Source: Candidatus Kuenenia stuttgartensis (GTDB lineage: Bacteria > Planctomycetota > Planctomycetia > Pirellulales > UBA1268). Taken from it: 6,601 nt of DNA. The translations under genes were made by a program, and so were the position numbers. The DNA is taken from positions 1-6,601 of the forward strand of contig CAMCPF010000174.1 of the NCBI GenBank assembly GCA_945876515.1, written 5' to 3'. The notes beneath the pieces are model-generated. The model searched no databases. It saw nothing but the letters and a program-made list of their open reading frames with translations, and was not told the origin of the DNA. Positions 1 to 6,265 of the stretch are shown piece after piece (position 1 is the first letter of the stretch; the number at the start of each line of letters is the position of its first letter).

Positions 1-933
1 GCTGCGCTCTTTGAGCATCCCGTCCTGATGGATGCCCGACTCGTGGGCGAAGGCATTGCGGCCCACGATCGCCTTGTTGCGGGGCACCTGGATGCCGGTG
101 ATCGTGGCCACCAGGCGGCTGGTGGGCACGAGCCGCTTGGTGTCGATCCGCGTGGTACAGCCGTAGTGGTCGGCCCGCGTCCGCAGGGCCATCACCACCT
201 CCTCCAGCGCACAGTTGCCGGCCCGCTCGCCGAGGCCGTTGATCGTGCACTCGATCTGGCCGGCCCCCGCCTCGACCGCCGCCAGGCTGTTGGCCACGGC
301 CAGACCGAGGTCGTCGTGGCAGTGGGTGCTGATCACCGCCCTGTCGATGTTGGGCACCCGCTCGATGAGCGTGCGGATCACGCGATGCATCTGTGAGGGC
401 GTGGCATAGCCGACCGTGTCGGGGATGTTGACGGTCGTCGCCCCGGCGGCGATCGCTGCCTCGACCACGCGGCAGAGGAAGTCGGGCTCGGTGCGGGCGG
501 CATCTTCCGGGGAGAACTCCACGTCGTCGCACAGGTTCCGGGCCCGCGTCACGCCCGCCACAGCCCGGGCCACGATCTCCTCCTCGGTCATCCGCAGCTT
601 GAACTCGCGGTGGATGGCGCTTGTCGCCAGAAAGACGTGGATCCGGCCGCGGCGGGCGGGGCGGAGGGCCTCACCGGCCCGGTCGATGTCGCCGTCATTG
701 CAGCGGGCCAGCCCGCAGACGGTCGCCTCGGTGATCGCCGAGGCGATGTCGCGAACGCTCTCGAAGTCGCCCGGCGAGGCGATCGGAAAGCCCGCCTCGA
801 TCACGTCCACGCCGAGCTTCTCCAGCGCCTGGGCCACCTCGAGCTTCTCGGTGCGGTTCATGCTCGCGCCGGGCGACTGCTCGCCGTCACGGAGCGTGGT
901 GTCGAAGATTCGAATCGAGCGGGCGTCGGCCAT
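1..933 (-). CDS. leuA: 2-isopropylmalate synthase, N-terminal part (cut by window edge)
   Basis: Condenses acetyl-CoA with 2-oxoisovalerate to give 2-isopropylmalate, the first committed step of leucine biosynthesis, in the cytoplasm. The frame is open from the ATG at 933-931 to the left edge, giving 311 residues; LeuA is normally about 500-520, so the end of the catalytic region and the C-terminal leucine-binding regulatory domain lie outside. The HMGL-like TIM barrel is clear. DTTLRDGEQSPGASM (11-25) carries the catalytic Arg15 and metal-ligand Asp16. STHCHDDLGLAVANS (202-216) carries metal ligands His204 and His206. NGLGERAGNCALEE (232-245) includes Asn240, and NAFAHESGIHQDGMLK (293-308) is the conserved segment before the linker. 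The start fits the usual short N-terminus before IRIFDTTLRDGEQ. No clear Shine-Dalgarno precedes it. It is divergent from the mazG-like gene. Citramalate and homocitrate synthases are related, but the GERAGN and FAHESGIHQDG motifs favour LeuA. Confidence 0.96.
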   Translation of the reverse strand, partial: MADARSIRIFDTTLRDGEQSPGASMNRTEKLEVAQALEKLGVDVIEAGFPIASPGDFESVRDIASAITEATVCGLARCNDGDIDRAGEALRPARRGRIHVFLATSAIHREFKLRMTEEEIVARAVAGVTRARNLCDDVEFSPEDAARTEPDFLCRVVEAAIAAGATTVNIPDTVGYATPSQMHRVIRTLIERVPNIDRAVISTHCHDDLGLAVANSLAAVEAGAGQIECTINGLGERAGNCALEEVVMALRTRADHYGCTTRIDTKRLVPTSRLVATITGIQVPRNKAIVGRNAFAHESGIHQDGMLKERS

Positions 934-1131
934 GGGAGCGGTGCCGCAAAAGGATGGAAGGTCTTTCCGCGCGGACGATTCGCCGCCCGCGGGGACGACC
1001 GTATCGTACACGCCGCGAGCGGACGGCGGCACCCGGGCTGCGGAGAGGGGCCACGCGGGAATGGTTTTGTACACTCAGGTCCGCGTCCGGCCCCCGCAAC
1101 CGGCCGGCCACCGCATCCCCGGGCTTTTCCC
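934..1131. other. Divergent leuA / mazG-like intergenic region
   Basis: These 198 bp separate the leuA start (minus) from the MazG-like start (plus), so promoters for both should lie here. I find only weak hexamers. TACACT at 1070-1075 on the plus strand and TACGAT at 1008-1003 on the minus strand could be -10 elements, but neither has a credible -35 at 16-18 bp. No Shine-Dalgarno is visible ahead of either start. I see no leucine-codon leader peptide or attenuator. Promoter positions are unresolved. Confidence 0.4.
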
Positions 1132-1431
1132 ATGACGATCCGCGAGTTTCAGGCGGTGATCCGCCGGATGTATCACGACAAAGACGCCGCCCGCGGCGTC
1201 GAGGGCACCTTCATGTGGCTCACGGAGGAGATCGGCGAGCTGGCCACCGCCCTCCGCAGCGGCACCCACGAGGAGCAGGCGCTGGAGTTCGCCGACGTGT
1301 TCGCCTGGCTGGCCACGATCGCCAATGTGGTCGAGGTGGATCTCGAGGCCGCGATCGCCCGCAAGTACGGCGGCGGCTGCCCCGGCTGCGGCCAACTGTC
1401 CTGCACCTGCCCCGACGCGGAGAAGCCATGA
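1132..1431 (+). CDS. MazG-like nucleotide pyrophosphohydrolase with C-terminal Cys cluster
   Basis: A 99-residue single-domain MazG-family protein, predicted to hydrolyse nucleoside triphosphates to monophosphate and pyrophosphate in the cytoplasm. The substrate cannot be read from sequence. The all-alpha fold's metal-binding signature is present: EE at 32-33 and Glu36 (LTEEIGEL) on one helix, then Glu52 and Asp55 (LEFADVFAWL) on the next. This is one MazG domain, not the double-domain form of Escherichia coli MazG, which is about 260 residues. After the helical core comes a short Cys-rich tail: CPGC at 83-86 and CTC at 91-93, four cysteines that could form a zinc knuckle (inference). The ATG at 1132 is chosen because it begins directly at the domain; the same frame stays open upstream to 610 but would run over leuA. 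The stop overlaps the next start (ATGA, 1428-1431), so translational coupling is likely. No Shine-Dalgarno is evident. Family confident, substrate unknown. Confidence 0.88.
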   Translation: MTIREFQAVIRRMYHDKDAARGVEGTFMWLTEEIGELATALRSGTHEEQALEFADVFAWLATIANVVEVDLEAAIARKYGGGCPGCGQLSCTCPDAEKP

Positions 1432-3686
1432 GCCGCCGCGGCGGGCGGGCGACACGTCGCGGACTCGCGGCCGCCCTGTGCCTCGTGGTCGCGCTGACAG
1501 CGGTCGGTTGGGCCGATGACGGCGGCCCTGCGGTCGTCGCCGGCATCGGTGGCGTTCACCGCTCGGGATTCTGGACGCCGCTGGCGATTCCGGTCGACGG
1601 CGACGGACCACGAGCGAAGCGGGCCTGGGTCGCCGACCCCGACGGCCAGTTCGTGGGCTCGCCGCCGCTGCAGGCCGAGCCGGGCGGGCGTGGCGGCATC
1701 GCGCGGGCGTGCGTTCGCCCCGGCCGGCCCGCGGCCCGGCTGGCCATCGAACGAGGCGTGGCAGGGGATCCGCTCGGGGCAGGGGATCCGCTCAGGGCAG
1801 CCGCGGTCTTCACCAACGCCTCGCTGCCGCTGCCGGGCACCACCATCGCCTCGACCACGCCGCTCGTCCTCGTGCATGGCGACCTGCCCGCGGCGGCAGC
1901 GGCCCTGCGGCTCGTCGCCGGCGAACGGACGCCTGCCACCGTCGTGCGGCTCGCGGCCGCTCCGATCCCTCCGCGACTCACGCCCCGCGACCTCGACGCC
2001 TTCGACGAGGCCATCCTCTGCGGCCGCGCTCTCGCCGATCTATCGCCCGACACGCTCGCCGCGCTCGACGGCTGGATCCGCGGCGGTGGTCGGCTCGTGT
2101 TGATCGCAGGCGAGTCGGCCCGGGCAGTCGCGGCGGGCGGCCCGCCGGCGGCCGAGTGGCTGCCGGGCACCAATCCGCAGCTCGTGCGGCTGCGCCGACT
2201 CGGGAGCCTGGAGGCCTTCGCCCGCTCCGGGGGTCTGGTCGGCCGCAGCCCGCCGGAGGGAGTCGACGTGCCCCGGTTCACCGGGCAGGCGGGGGTCGGC
2301 GGCGTGGTCGAGGTCTTCGAGGGGTCGCGAGAGGAGCAACCACTGGTCGTCCGCCGGGCCCATGGCCTCGGCACGATCACCTGGCTCGGCCTCGACATCG
2401 ATGCGGCCTGGGCGGCCTCCTGGCCGGGCTGCGACCGCCTCTTGGCCGCGCTGCTGGGCGGTGGGATCGCCGCCGCTGAAAACCTGGCCGTCACCGACCC
2501 CGGCCGGCCGATGGTGCCCGACCTGGCGGGCCAGCTCCGCGTGGCGCTCGACACCTTCCCGGCGCCGAATGCCCCCCGCGGTGTGCCGTTCGAGATCCTA
2601 GCCGGTCTGGGCGTGCTCTATGCGCTCGCCCTCTATCCGCTCGACTGGTGGCTCGTGAGCCGCTCCCGAAGCCCCTGGTTGTCATGGCTCACGCTCCCGG
2701 CGCTCGCCTGCGGATTCATCGCCGCCACCTGGGCCGTGGGCGGGATCTGGGGCCATCATGCGCCGCCACGGTGCCAGGCCGCCGAGGTGCTCGACATCGA
2801 CGCGGTCGGAGGGCTCGTGCGCGGCTCTTCCTGGCTGGCCGTCAGCAGCCCCGCCAACGCGGTGATCGACCTTGCGGTCGCCGCCGCTCCGGCCATTCCG
2901 GTCACCGGGGCCGACGCGGCGGTGTCGTGGTTCGCCGACGGCGGCACCGGCTTCGGCGGCATCGATGCGACCACGGCCCACCCGTCGCTGGCGGCGCATG
3001 ACTACGCCTACGGCGGCAGCCTGGCCGACCTCGGCGGCGTACCGATCGCGGCGGCCTCGAGCCGGCTCTTCGAAGCGGCGTGGACGGCCACCACGCCCGC
3101 ATCGGCCGCATCGAGCACGCTCGTCCGCGACGCCCGCGGCCTCCTCCGGGGCACGCTCGTCCACCATCTGCCCTTCGCGCTGCGGGAGTGCCGGCTGGTG
3201 CATGCAGGCTGGCTGTACGACGTCGGCGACGTGGAGCCGGGCGAGCCCTTCGACACCGAGAGCGGCCGCGGGCCGCGGTCGCTCGCCGCCGCGCTCACCC
3301 GCCGCGTCGCCGTCGGGGACCGTGACCGGGCCGAGCGTTGGGACACGGCAGGCCTCGACGTGGCCAGGATCCTCGAGGTGGCCGGCTTCCATGCGGCCGC
3401 CGGAGGCACGGGCTACACCACGATCGACGCCGGCCGGCTGGGCCGGCTCGACCTGTCGCGGCTGCTGGCGGTGGATCGCGCGATCCTCGTGGGCCGCGCC
3501 CCGGCGGGCGTCCGCGGCACCGCCTGGGAAGTCAGCCTCCACGGCGTTGACCCGATCACCCTCGCCCCGGAAGCGGCTGACTCGGCCACCCTCGTGCGGC
3601 TCGTCATTCCGCTCCCCGAGGCGGCAAGCTCGCCCCGAGGCCAGGACACGCCCGCCGCCCCGCCACCGCCCGAGGACCAGCCATGA
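1428..3686 (+). CDS. Exported membrane protein with GATase1-like region, partner of ABC ATPase
   Basis: A 752-residue protein with no known enzymatic function. A Sec signal peptide is visible: RRGGRATRR, a hydrophobic core at about 13-25, and likely cleavage after Ala29 (VGWA/DD). Residues about 30-135 look like an extracytoplasmic beta-rich domain. Residues about 145-340 resemble the GATase1-like fold seen in bacterial membrane proteins: DAFDEAILCG (190-199), then LDGWIRGGGRLVLIAG (213-228), closing with GLGTITWLGLDID (313-325). Two transmembrane helices lie at about 388-410 and 418-441, with a short basic loop (SRSRS) between them. A second extracytoplasmic region follows, ending in a Pro-rich tail (APPPPEDQP). 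This arrangement matches large proteins often encoded next to ABC-2 ATPases. GGAG at 1419-1422 lies 5 nt before the ATG. The gene overlaps its neighbours by ATGA at both ends. The frame is open from 954, but that extension lacks support and would remove the signal peptide from the N-terminus. Role in an ABC complex is inferred from context. Confidence 0.82.
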   Translation: MSRRGGRATRRGLAAALCLVVALTAVGWADDGGPAVVAGIGGVHRSGFWTPLAIPVDGDGPRAKRAWVADPDGQFVGSPPLQAEPGGRGGIARACVRPGRPAARLAIERGVAGDPLGAGDPLRAAAVFTNASLPLPGTTIASTTPLVLVHGDLPAAAAALRLVAGERTPATVVRLAAAPIPPRLTPRDLDAFDEAILCGRALADLSPDTLAALDGWIRGGGRLVLIAGESARAVAAGGPPAAEWLPGTNPQLVRLRRLGSLEAFARSGGLVGRSPPEGVDVPRFTGQAGVGGVVEVFEGSREEQPLVVRRAHGLGTITWLGLDIDAAWAASWPGCDRLLAALLGGGIAAAENLAVTDPGRPMVPDLAGQLRVALDTFPAPNAPRGVPFEILAGLGVLYALALYPLDWWLVSRSRSPWLSWLTLPALACGFIAATWAVGGIWGHHAPPRCQAAEVLDIDAVGGLVRGSSWLAVSSPANAVIDLAVAAAPAIPVTGADAAVSWFADGGTGFGGIDATTAHPSLAAHDYAYGGSLADLGGVPIAAASSRLFEAAWTATTPASAASSTLVRDARGLLRGTLVHHLPFALRECRLVHAGWLYDVGDVEPGEPFDTESGRGPRSLAAALTRRVAVGDRDRAERWDTAGLDVARILEVAGFHAAAGGTGYTTIDAGRLGRLDLSRLLAVDRAILVGRAPAGVRGTAWEVSLHGVDPITLAPEAADSATLVRLVIPLPEAASSPRGQDTPAAPPPPEDQP
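1761..1796 (+). repeat. 18-bp tandem duplication inside the membrane-protein gene
   Basis: gcaggggatccgctcggg (1761-1778) is followed directly by gcaggggatccgctcagg (1779-1796), one mismatch in 18, and the next four bases (gcag, 1797-1800) begin the unit again. The length is a multiple of three, so it adds six residues in frame: AGDPLG then AGDPLR (112-123), in a probably surface-exposed part of the extracytoplasmic domain. The near-identity at DNA level suggests recent slippage. Confidence 0.9.
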
Positions 3687-4624
3687 TCGAGACGGTCGAT
3701 CTGACCAAGAAATACGGCGACTTCGTCGCGCTCGACGGCCTCGATCTCAAGCTCGAGCGTGGCGATCTGTTCGGCTTCATCGGCCCCAACGGCGCCGGCA
3801 AGACGACCACGATCCGCATCCTGGCCACGCTGCTGGCGCCGACCTGGGGCGAGGCCTCCGTGTGTGGGTATTCGGTGCACACGCATCCCCGCGAGATCCG
3901 TCGCGCGATCGGTTACATGCCCGACGTGTTCGGCGTCTACGACGACATGCGGGTGGGGGAGTACCTCGAGTTCTTCGCCGCCGCGTATCGGATCACCGGC
4001 CCGGAGCGGCGCCGCGTGGCGGAACGGTCGCTGGAGCTCGTCGACCTGGGCAGCAAGCGGGACGAGCTCGTCACCAGCCTCTCCCGGGGAATGACCCAGC
4101 GGCTGGGCCTGGCCCGCGTGCTCCTGCACGACCCCGAGGTGCTCCTGCTCGACGAGCCGGCCAGCGGCCTTGACCCGCGTGCCCGGATCGAGATGCGGAA
4201 CCTCCTCAAGCGGCTCCAGGGCATGGGGAAGACGATCCTCGTCTCGAGCCACATCCTTCCGGAGCTGGCCGACATCTGCAACCGCGTGGGGATCATCGAG
4301 TATGGCCGGCTGCTCGCCTGCGGCGGCGTGCAGGAACTCCTGGCAAAGGTCCGGGGGCGGCCCGTGATTCGAATCCGGGTGGCGGGGCCGCCCGCGGCGG
4401 CCGCCGACGTGGTCGGCACCTGCCCGGAGGCTGCGGCCGTCGAGATCCGCGACGGCGAACTCCGCGTCACGCTGGCCGAGGGTGTGAACGATCCGTCGCC
4501 TCTCGCCGCCCGGCTCGTGACGGCTGGCCATGCCCTTCAGGGGCTGCGGGAGGAGGAGGTCAACCTGGAGACCGCGTTCCTCGAACTCACCCGGGGGTCG
4601 CTGGCCAAGCCCGCCGACGGGTAG
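3683..4624 (+). CDS. ABC transporter ATP-binding protein (ABC-2 / CcmA type)
   Basis: A 313-residue cytoplasmic ATPase that should power an ABC-2-type exporter or envelope complex. The nucleotide-binding domain spans about 2-220. Walker A is GPNGAGKTT (34-42). The Q-loop region reads IGYMPDVFGVYDDM (77-90), with Asp at the position usually held by Gln. The signature is LSRGMTQRL (133-141), with Arg instead of the usual first Gly of LSGGQ. Walker B and D-loop are VLLLDEPASGLD (153-164) with catalytic Glu158, and the H-loop His is His190 (VSSHI). The C-terminal 90 residues form the accessory domain common in ABC-2 ATPases, ending NLETAFLELTRG. GAGGA at 3672-3676 lies 6 nt before the ATG, and the start overlaps the upstream stop by ATGA. 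No permease gene follows; the two-helix upstream protein is the only membrane partner in view. Family certain, cargo unknown. Confidence 0.95.
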   Translation: MIETVDLTKKYGDFVALDGLDLKLERGDLFGFIGPNGAGKTTTIRILATLLAPTWGEASVCGYSVHTHPREIRRAIGYMPDVFGVYDDMRVGEYLEFFAAAYRITGPERRRVAERSLELVDLGSKRDELVTSLSRGMTQRLGLARVLLHDPEVLLLDEPASGLDPRARIEMRNLLKRLQGMGKTILVSSHILPELADICNRVGIIEYGRLLACGGVQELLAKVRGRPVIRIRVAGPPAAAADVVGTCPEAAAVEIRDGELRVTLAEGVNDPSPLAARLVTAGHALQGLREEEVNLETAFLELTRGSLAKPADG

Positions 4625-4782
4625 ACTCTTCCGGGGCGGCCGGACGGCCGAGGAGGAGGATCGGCCTAGCGGCTGGAGCCGGTCGGCAGAGAGAACTCAG
4701 TCGGGTCGCCGAGGCCCCTGCGACGGTTGCGAGCCGTAATCACCATGCCGGATCGCTCCGGCCTGTCTCCGGAGGATGCGTC
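4625..4782. other. Intergenic region between ABC ATPase and FKBP genes
   Basis: These 158 non-coding bp contain two short perfect stems. GGCCGA 4646-4651 pairs with TCGGCC 4661-4666 around a nine-base purine loop (4652-4660), and GCCGGA 4747-4752 pairs with TCCGGC 4757-4762 around TCGC. Neither is followed by a T-run, so neither is a standard intrinsic terminator, though the first could end the upstream operon. No convincing promoter is visible: TTGCGA (4727-4732) has no -10 at a suitable distance. Whether FKBP is co-transcribed with the ABC operon is open. Confidence 0.4.
4771..4776 (+). promoter_or_regulatory. Strong Shine-Dalgarno for the FKBP gene
   Basis: GGAGGA lies 6 nt before the ATG at 4783, the best ribosome binding site in the window. 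It fixes the FKBP start, where a signal peptide begins at once. A 6-bp hairpin (4747-4762) ends 8 nt upstream. Confidence 0.8.
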
Positions 4783-5553
4783 ATGAAGCGGGCTCGAGGA
4801 ACGGCGGCGGTGGGAATCGCGATCTGCTCACTCACAGTCGCGGTCGCCCAGCCACCGGCCGTCGAGGCGCTTGCCCCTCCGGCGGCAGCGGGCGACCGCA
4901 TGCCGCTGGGCACCCCCGCCGAGGAACTCGGCTACGCCCTGGGCTTCCGCATCGGCCAGCGCATCATCGCCGACCATCGCGCCATGGGCACGCCCCTCGA
5001 TCCCGCGGCGCTCGCGCGAGGCCTCGCCGACGCCGTCCGCGACGCCCCGCCGCAACTCGACGAGGCCGGCTTCCGCCGGGTGCTCACGGTGTTCGAGAAG
5101 CAGATGGAAGACAGGGATCGCGAACTCGCCGCCCGGATGGCCGAGGCGGGCAAGAAGAACCTGGCCGCCGGACGGGAGTTTCTCGCCGGCAATGCCAAGC
5201 AGCCTGGCGTGGTCACGCTGCCGAGCGGCCTGCAGTACGCCGTGCTCAAGGAGGGAGCGGGGCCCAAGCCGACCCTCGACGACGTGGTCGAGGCCCGCTA
5301 CCGCGGCACGCACGTCGATGGCACCGAGTTCGACGGCACCGAGCCCGAAGGCGAGCCCGCGGCCTTTCCGCTGCGGGGCGTGGTGCCCGGCTGGCAGGAG
5401 GCGCTGCCACTGATGAAGGTCGGCTCGAAGTGGCGGGTCTGGCTTCCTCCCGACCTCGGCTACGGCGACGCAGGATCGCCCCCGGCCATCGAGCCCAACG
5501 AAGTGCTCGTATTCGAGATCGAGCTCATGGCCATCAGGCCCAGGGGCGAGTAG
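4783..5553 (+). CDS. Exported FKBP-type peptidyl-prolyl cis-trans isomerase (FkpA/Mip-like)
   Basis: A 256-residue folding catalyst that isomerises Xaa-Pro bonds, likely in the periplasm. The N-terminus is a Sec signal peptide (MKRARG, hydrophobic 8-21, cleavage after AVA at 20-22); Cys15 does not sit in a good lipobox. Residues about 45-140 form the FKBP_N dimerisation region, starting ELGYALGFRIGQ (48-59) and continuing as a long charged helix (about 94-136). The FKBP domain runs from LPSGLQY (146-152) to IELMAI (246-251). Residues equivalent to the FKBP12 pocket are kept: Tyr173, Phe183 and Asp184 (FDGT), Phe195, Val200-Val201 and Trp204 (VVPGW), Tyr227 (LGYGDAG) and Phe244. An active isomerase is therefore expected, as in Mip and FkpA. 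It has its own strong Shine-Dalgarno after a 158-bp gap from the ABC ATPase, and it converges with the next gene. Family certain; client proteins unknown. Confidence 0.95.
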   Translation: MKRARGTAAVGIAICSLTVAVAQPPAVEALAPPAAAGDRMPLGTPAEELGYALGFRIGQRIIADHRAMGTPLDPAALARGLADAVRDAPPQLDEAGFRRVLTVFEKQMEDRDRELAARMAEAGKKNLAAGREFLAGNAKQPGVVTLPSGLQYAVLKEGAGPKPTLDDVVEARYRGTHVDGTEFDGTEPEGEPAAFPLRGVVPGWQEALPLMKVGSKWRVWLPPDLGYGDAGSPPAIEPNEVLVFEIELMAIRPRGE

Positions 5554-5561
5554 CCGGGCGC

Positions 5562-5580
5562 GGGCCGCGGTCGTCGGCCC
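5562..5580. terminator. GC hairpin between convergent genes (candidate bidirectional terminator)
   Basis: GGGCCG (5562-5567) pairs perfectly with CGGCCC (5575-5580) around a 7-base loop, inside the 30-bp gap between the FKBP stop and the stop of the converging small gene. The position suits termination of both, but there is no T-run on either side. Confidence 0.35.
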
Positions 5581-5583
5581 TGC

Positions 5584-5994
5584 TCACGACGGCAGCGAAC
5601 GGTGGAAATGGACGTGCTTCCAATGGCCGTCGATCTTCCGCCAGATCCGGGTCTCTTCGCAGGGCTTTGTCACGGGCCTGCCGGCGTCGTCGAGCGTCTG
5701 CGTGAGCCGCACGGCAGCGACGAGGGCCACGGTCTCCGAAAGCAGCCGCACCACCGGCGAGGCAAGCGTGTTCGTCGCGGGCCTGGCCGGCTTCGTGGGG
5801 TCAGCCGGGAGGCGGAAGTAGAACTCGTGAAAGGCCAAGCCCTCGACCAGCTGGCCGCGGGCCTCCGGCTCGAAGCAGGTGAGGTCGTCGGCCACGAGCC
5901 GGCGATAGGCCGGCCAATCACCGCCGGCGACGGCCGCCAGGAGTTGTTGCGAGAGATCGAGCAGTTCGGCTTCCACGGCTGGCGGAGCATTCAT
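5584..5994 (-). CDS. SnoaL/NTF2-like protein, CaMKII association-domain family
   Basis: A 136-residue cytoplasmic protein with a cone-shaped NTF2-like fold, related to the domain that oligomerises eukaryotic calcium/calmodulin-dependent kinase II. The bacterial versions have no assigned reaction. Supporting segments are ELLDLSQQLLAAVAGGDWPAY (10-30, the first helix and the turn after it), DLTCFEPEARGQLVEGLAFHEFYF (37-60), SPVVRLLSETVALVAAVRL (79-97), and EETRIWRKIDGHWKHVHFHRS (113-133), the family's last strands with the HVHFHRS ending. There is no signal peptide or kinase domain. The ATG at 5994 is chosen: the family begins at once, AGGGAA sits 6 nt upstream, and a promoter lies just above it. 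The alternative ATG at 6045 would add 17 residues and lies upstream of the predicted transcription start. It stands alone, divergent from the Gly/Ser-rich gene and converging with FKBP. Family fairly sure, role unknown. Confidence 0.87.
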   Translation of the reverse strand: MNAPPAVEAELLDLSQQLLAAVAGGDWPAYRRLVADDLTCFEPEARGQLVEGLAFHEFYFRLPADPTKPARPATNTLASPVVRLLSETVALVAAVRLTQTLDDAGRPVTKPCEETRIWRKIDGHWKHVHFHRSLPS

Positions 5995-6000
5995 CGGTGT

Positions 6001-6006
6001 TTCCCT
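6001..6006 (-). promoter_or_regulatory. Shine-Dalgarno supporting the 5994 start
   Basis: On the minus strand AGGGAA lies 6 nt before the ATG at 5994. No similar site precedes the alternative ATG at 6045, so this decides the start of the CaMKII association-domain gene. Confidence 0.55.
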
Positions 6007-6033
6007 GGCGTTCGAAATGGAGTGGCGGAGAGA

Positions 6034-6061
6034 TGTATAGAGCATCGGGCCGGGCTTTCAA
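6034..6061 (-). promoter_or_regulatory. Sigma70-type promoter for the CaMKII association-domain gene
   Basis: On the minus strand TTGAAA (6061-6056; five of six consensus bases) is followed after 16 bp by TATACA (6039-6034; four of six, with the key TATA). Transcription would begin near 6027, about 33 nt ahead of the ATG at 5994. This is the best promoter match in the window. It was found by eye and not scored. Confidence 0.5.
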
Positions 6062-6115
6062 CGAGCGGCCCCCGCCAGCCACAGCCGCGGCCTTCCCCGG
6101 CCGGAATCGTCCTGA

Positions 6116-6141
6116 CGCCGCCCGCCGGTTCTTGGGCGGCG
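6116..6141. other. 8-bp GC hairpin in the divergent intergenic region
   Basis: CGCCGCCC (6116-6123) pairs perfectly with GGGCGGCG (6134-6141) around a 10-base loop. It lies upstream of both predicted divergent promoters, so it is neither in a leader nor in a terminator position for the flanking genes. In DNA this GC-rich, stems of this size also arise by chance. Confidence 0.35.
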
Positions 6142-6191
6142 GAGGCGGTGCGCCCCAGCCGCACCTCGGAAAACCCCATTTCAACTGGGAA

Positions 6192-6203
6192 AAATCATGA
6201 TTT
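6192..6203. promoter_or_regulatory. Perfect 12-bp palindrome, possible operator
   Basis: AAATCATGATTT is its own reverse complement. With a 3-base bulge on the left it extends to an outer pair, CTGG (6185-6188) with CCAG (6204-6207). It lies in an AT-richer stretch between divergent genes, about 63 bp upstream of the predicted plus-strand -35 and 130 bp upstream of the minus-strand -35. A binding site for a dimeric regulator is plausible; no regulator is identified. Confidence 0.35.
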
Positions 6204-6265
6204 CCAGTCCTAGGGCCAGGGCGGGCCGGACCGCCGGCAAACTTCCCCCAAACTTTTCAGTTGCC

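Noticed and set aside
610..1131. Upstream extension of the MazG-like frame
   Set aside because: It runs antisense to leuA and adds no recognisable domain; the MazG domain starts right at the ATG at 1132.
416..1135. 239-codon open frame on the plus strand across leuA and the intergenic region
   Set aside because: It runs antisense to unmistakable LeuA sequence and its product is Ser/Arg/Ala-rich with no domain; a shadow of GC-rich coding.
954..1427. Upstream extension of the 752-residue membrane protein frame
   Set aside because: It overlaps the MazG-like gene in another frame, is Arg/Pro-rich and unstructured, and would bury the signal peptide that begins at 1428 behind a good Shine-Dalgarno.
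1556..2554. 332-codon minus-strand frame within the membrane-protein gene
   Set aside because: Low-complexity Ser/Arg/Pro product antisense to a gene with a signal peptide, transmembrane helices and coupled overlaps.
3413..4531. 372-codon minus-strand frame opposite the ABC ATPase
   Set aside because: The opposite strand encodes intact Walker A, signature and Walker B motifs; the antisense product has no domain.
4783..4848. Lipoprotein signal in the FKBP N-terminus (Cys15)
   Set aside because: The residues before Cys15 (IAI) do not form a lipobox, and an AVA signal peptidase I site at 20-22 fits better.
4776..5705. 309-codon plus-strand frame overlapping FKBP
   Set aside because: It is Arg/Gly-rich, out of frame with the clear FKBP domain, and runs through the convergent gene.
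5995..6045. 17-residue N-terminal extension of the CaMKII association-domain protein from the ATG at 6045
   Set aside because: That ATG lies upstream of the predicted -10 element, has no Shine-Dalgarno, and the family begins after the ATG at 5994.
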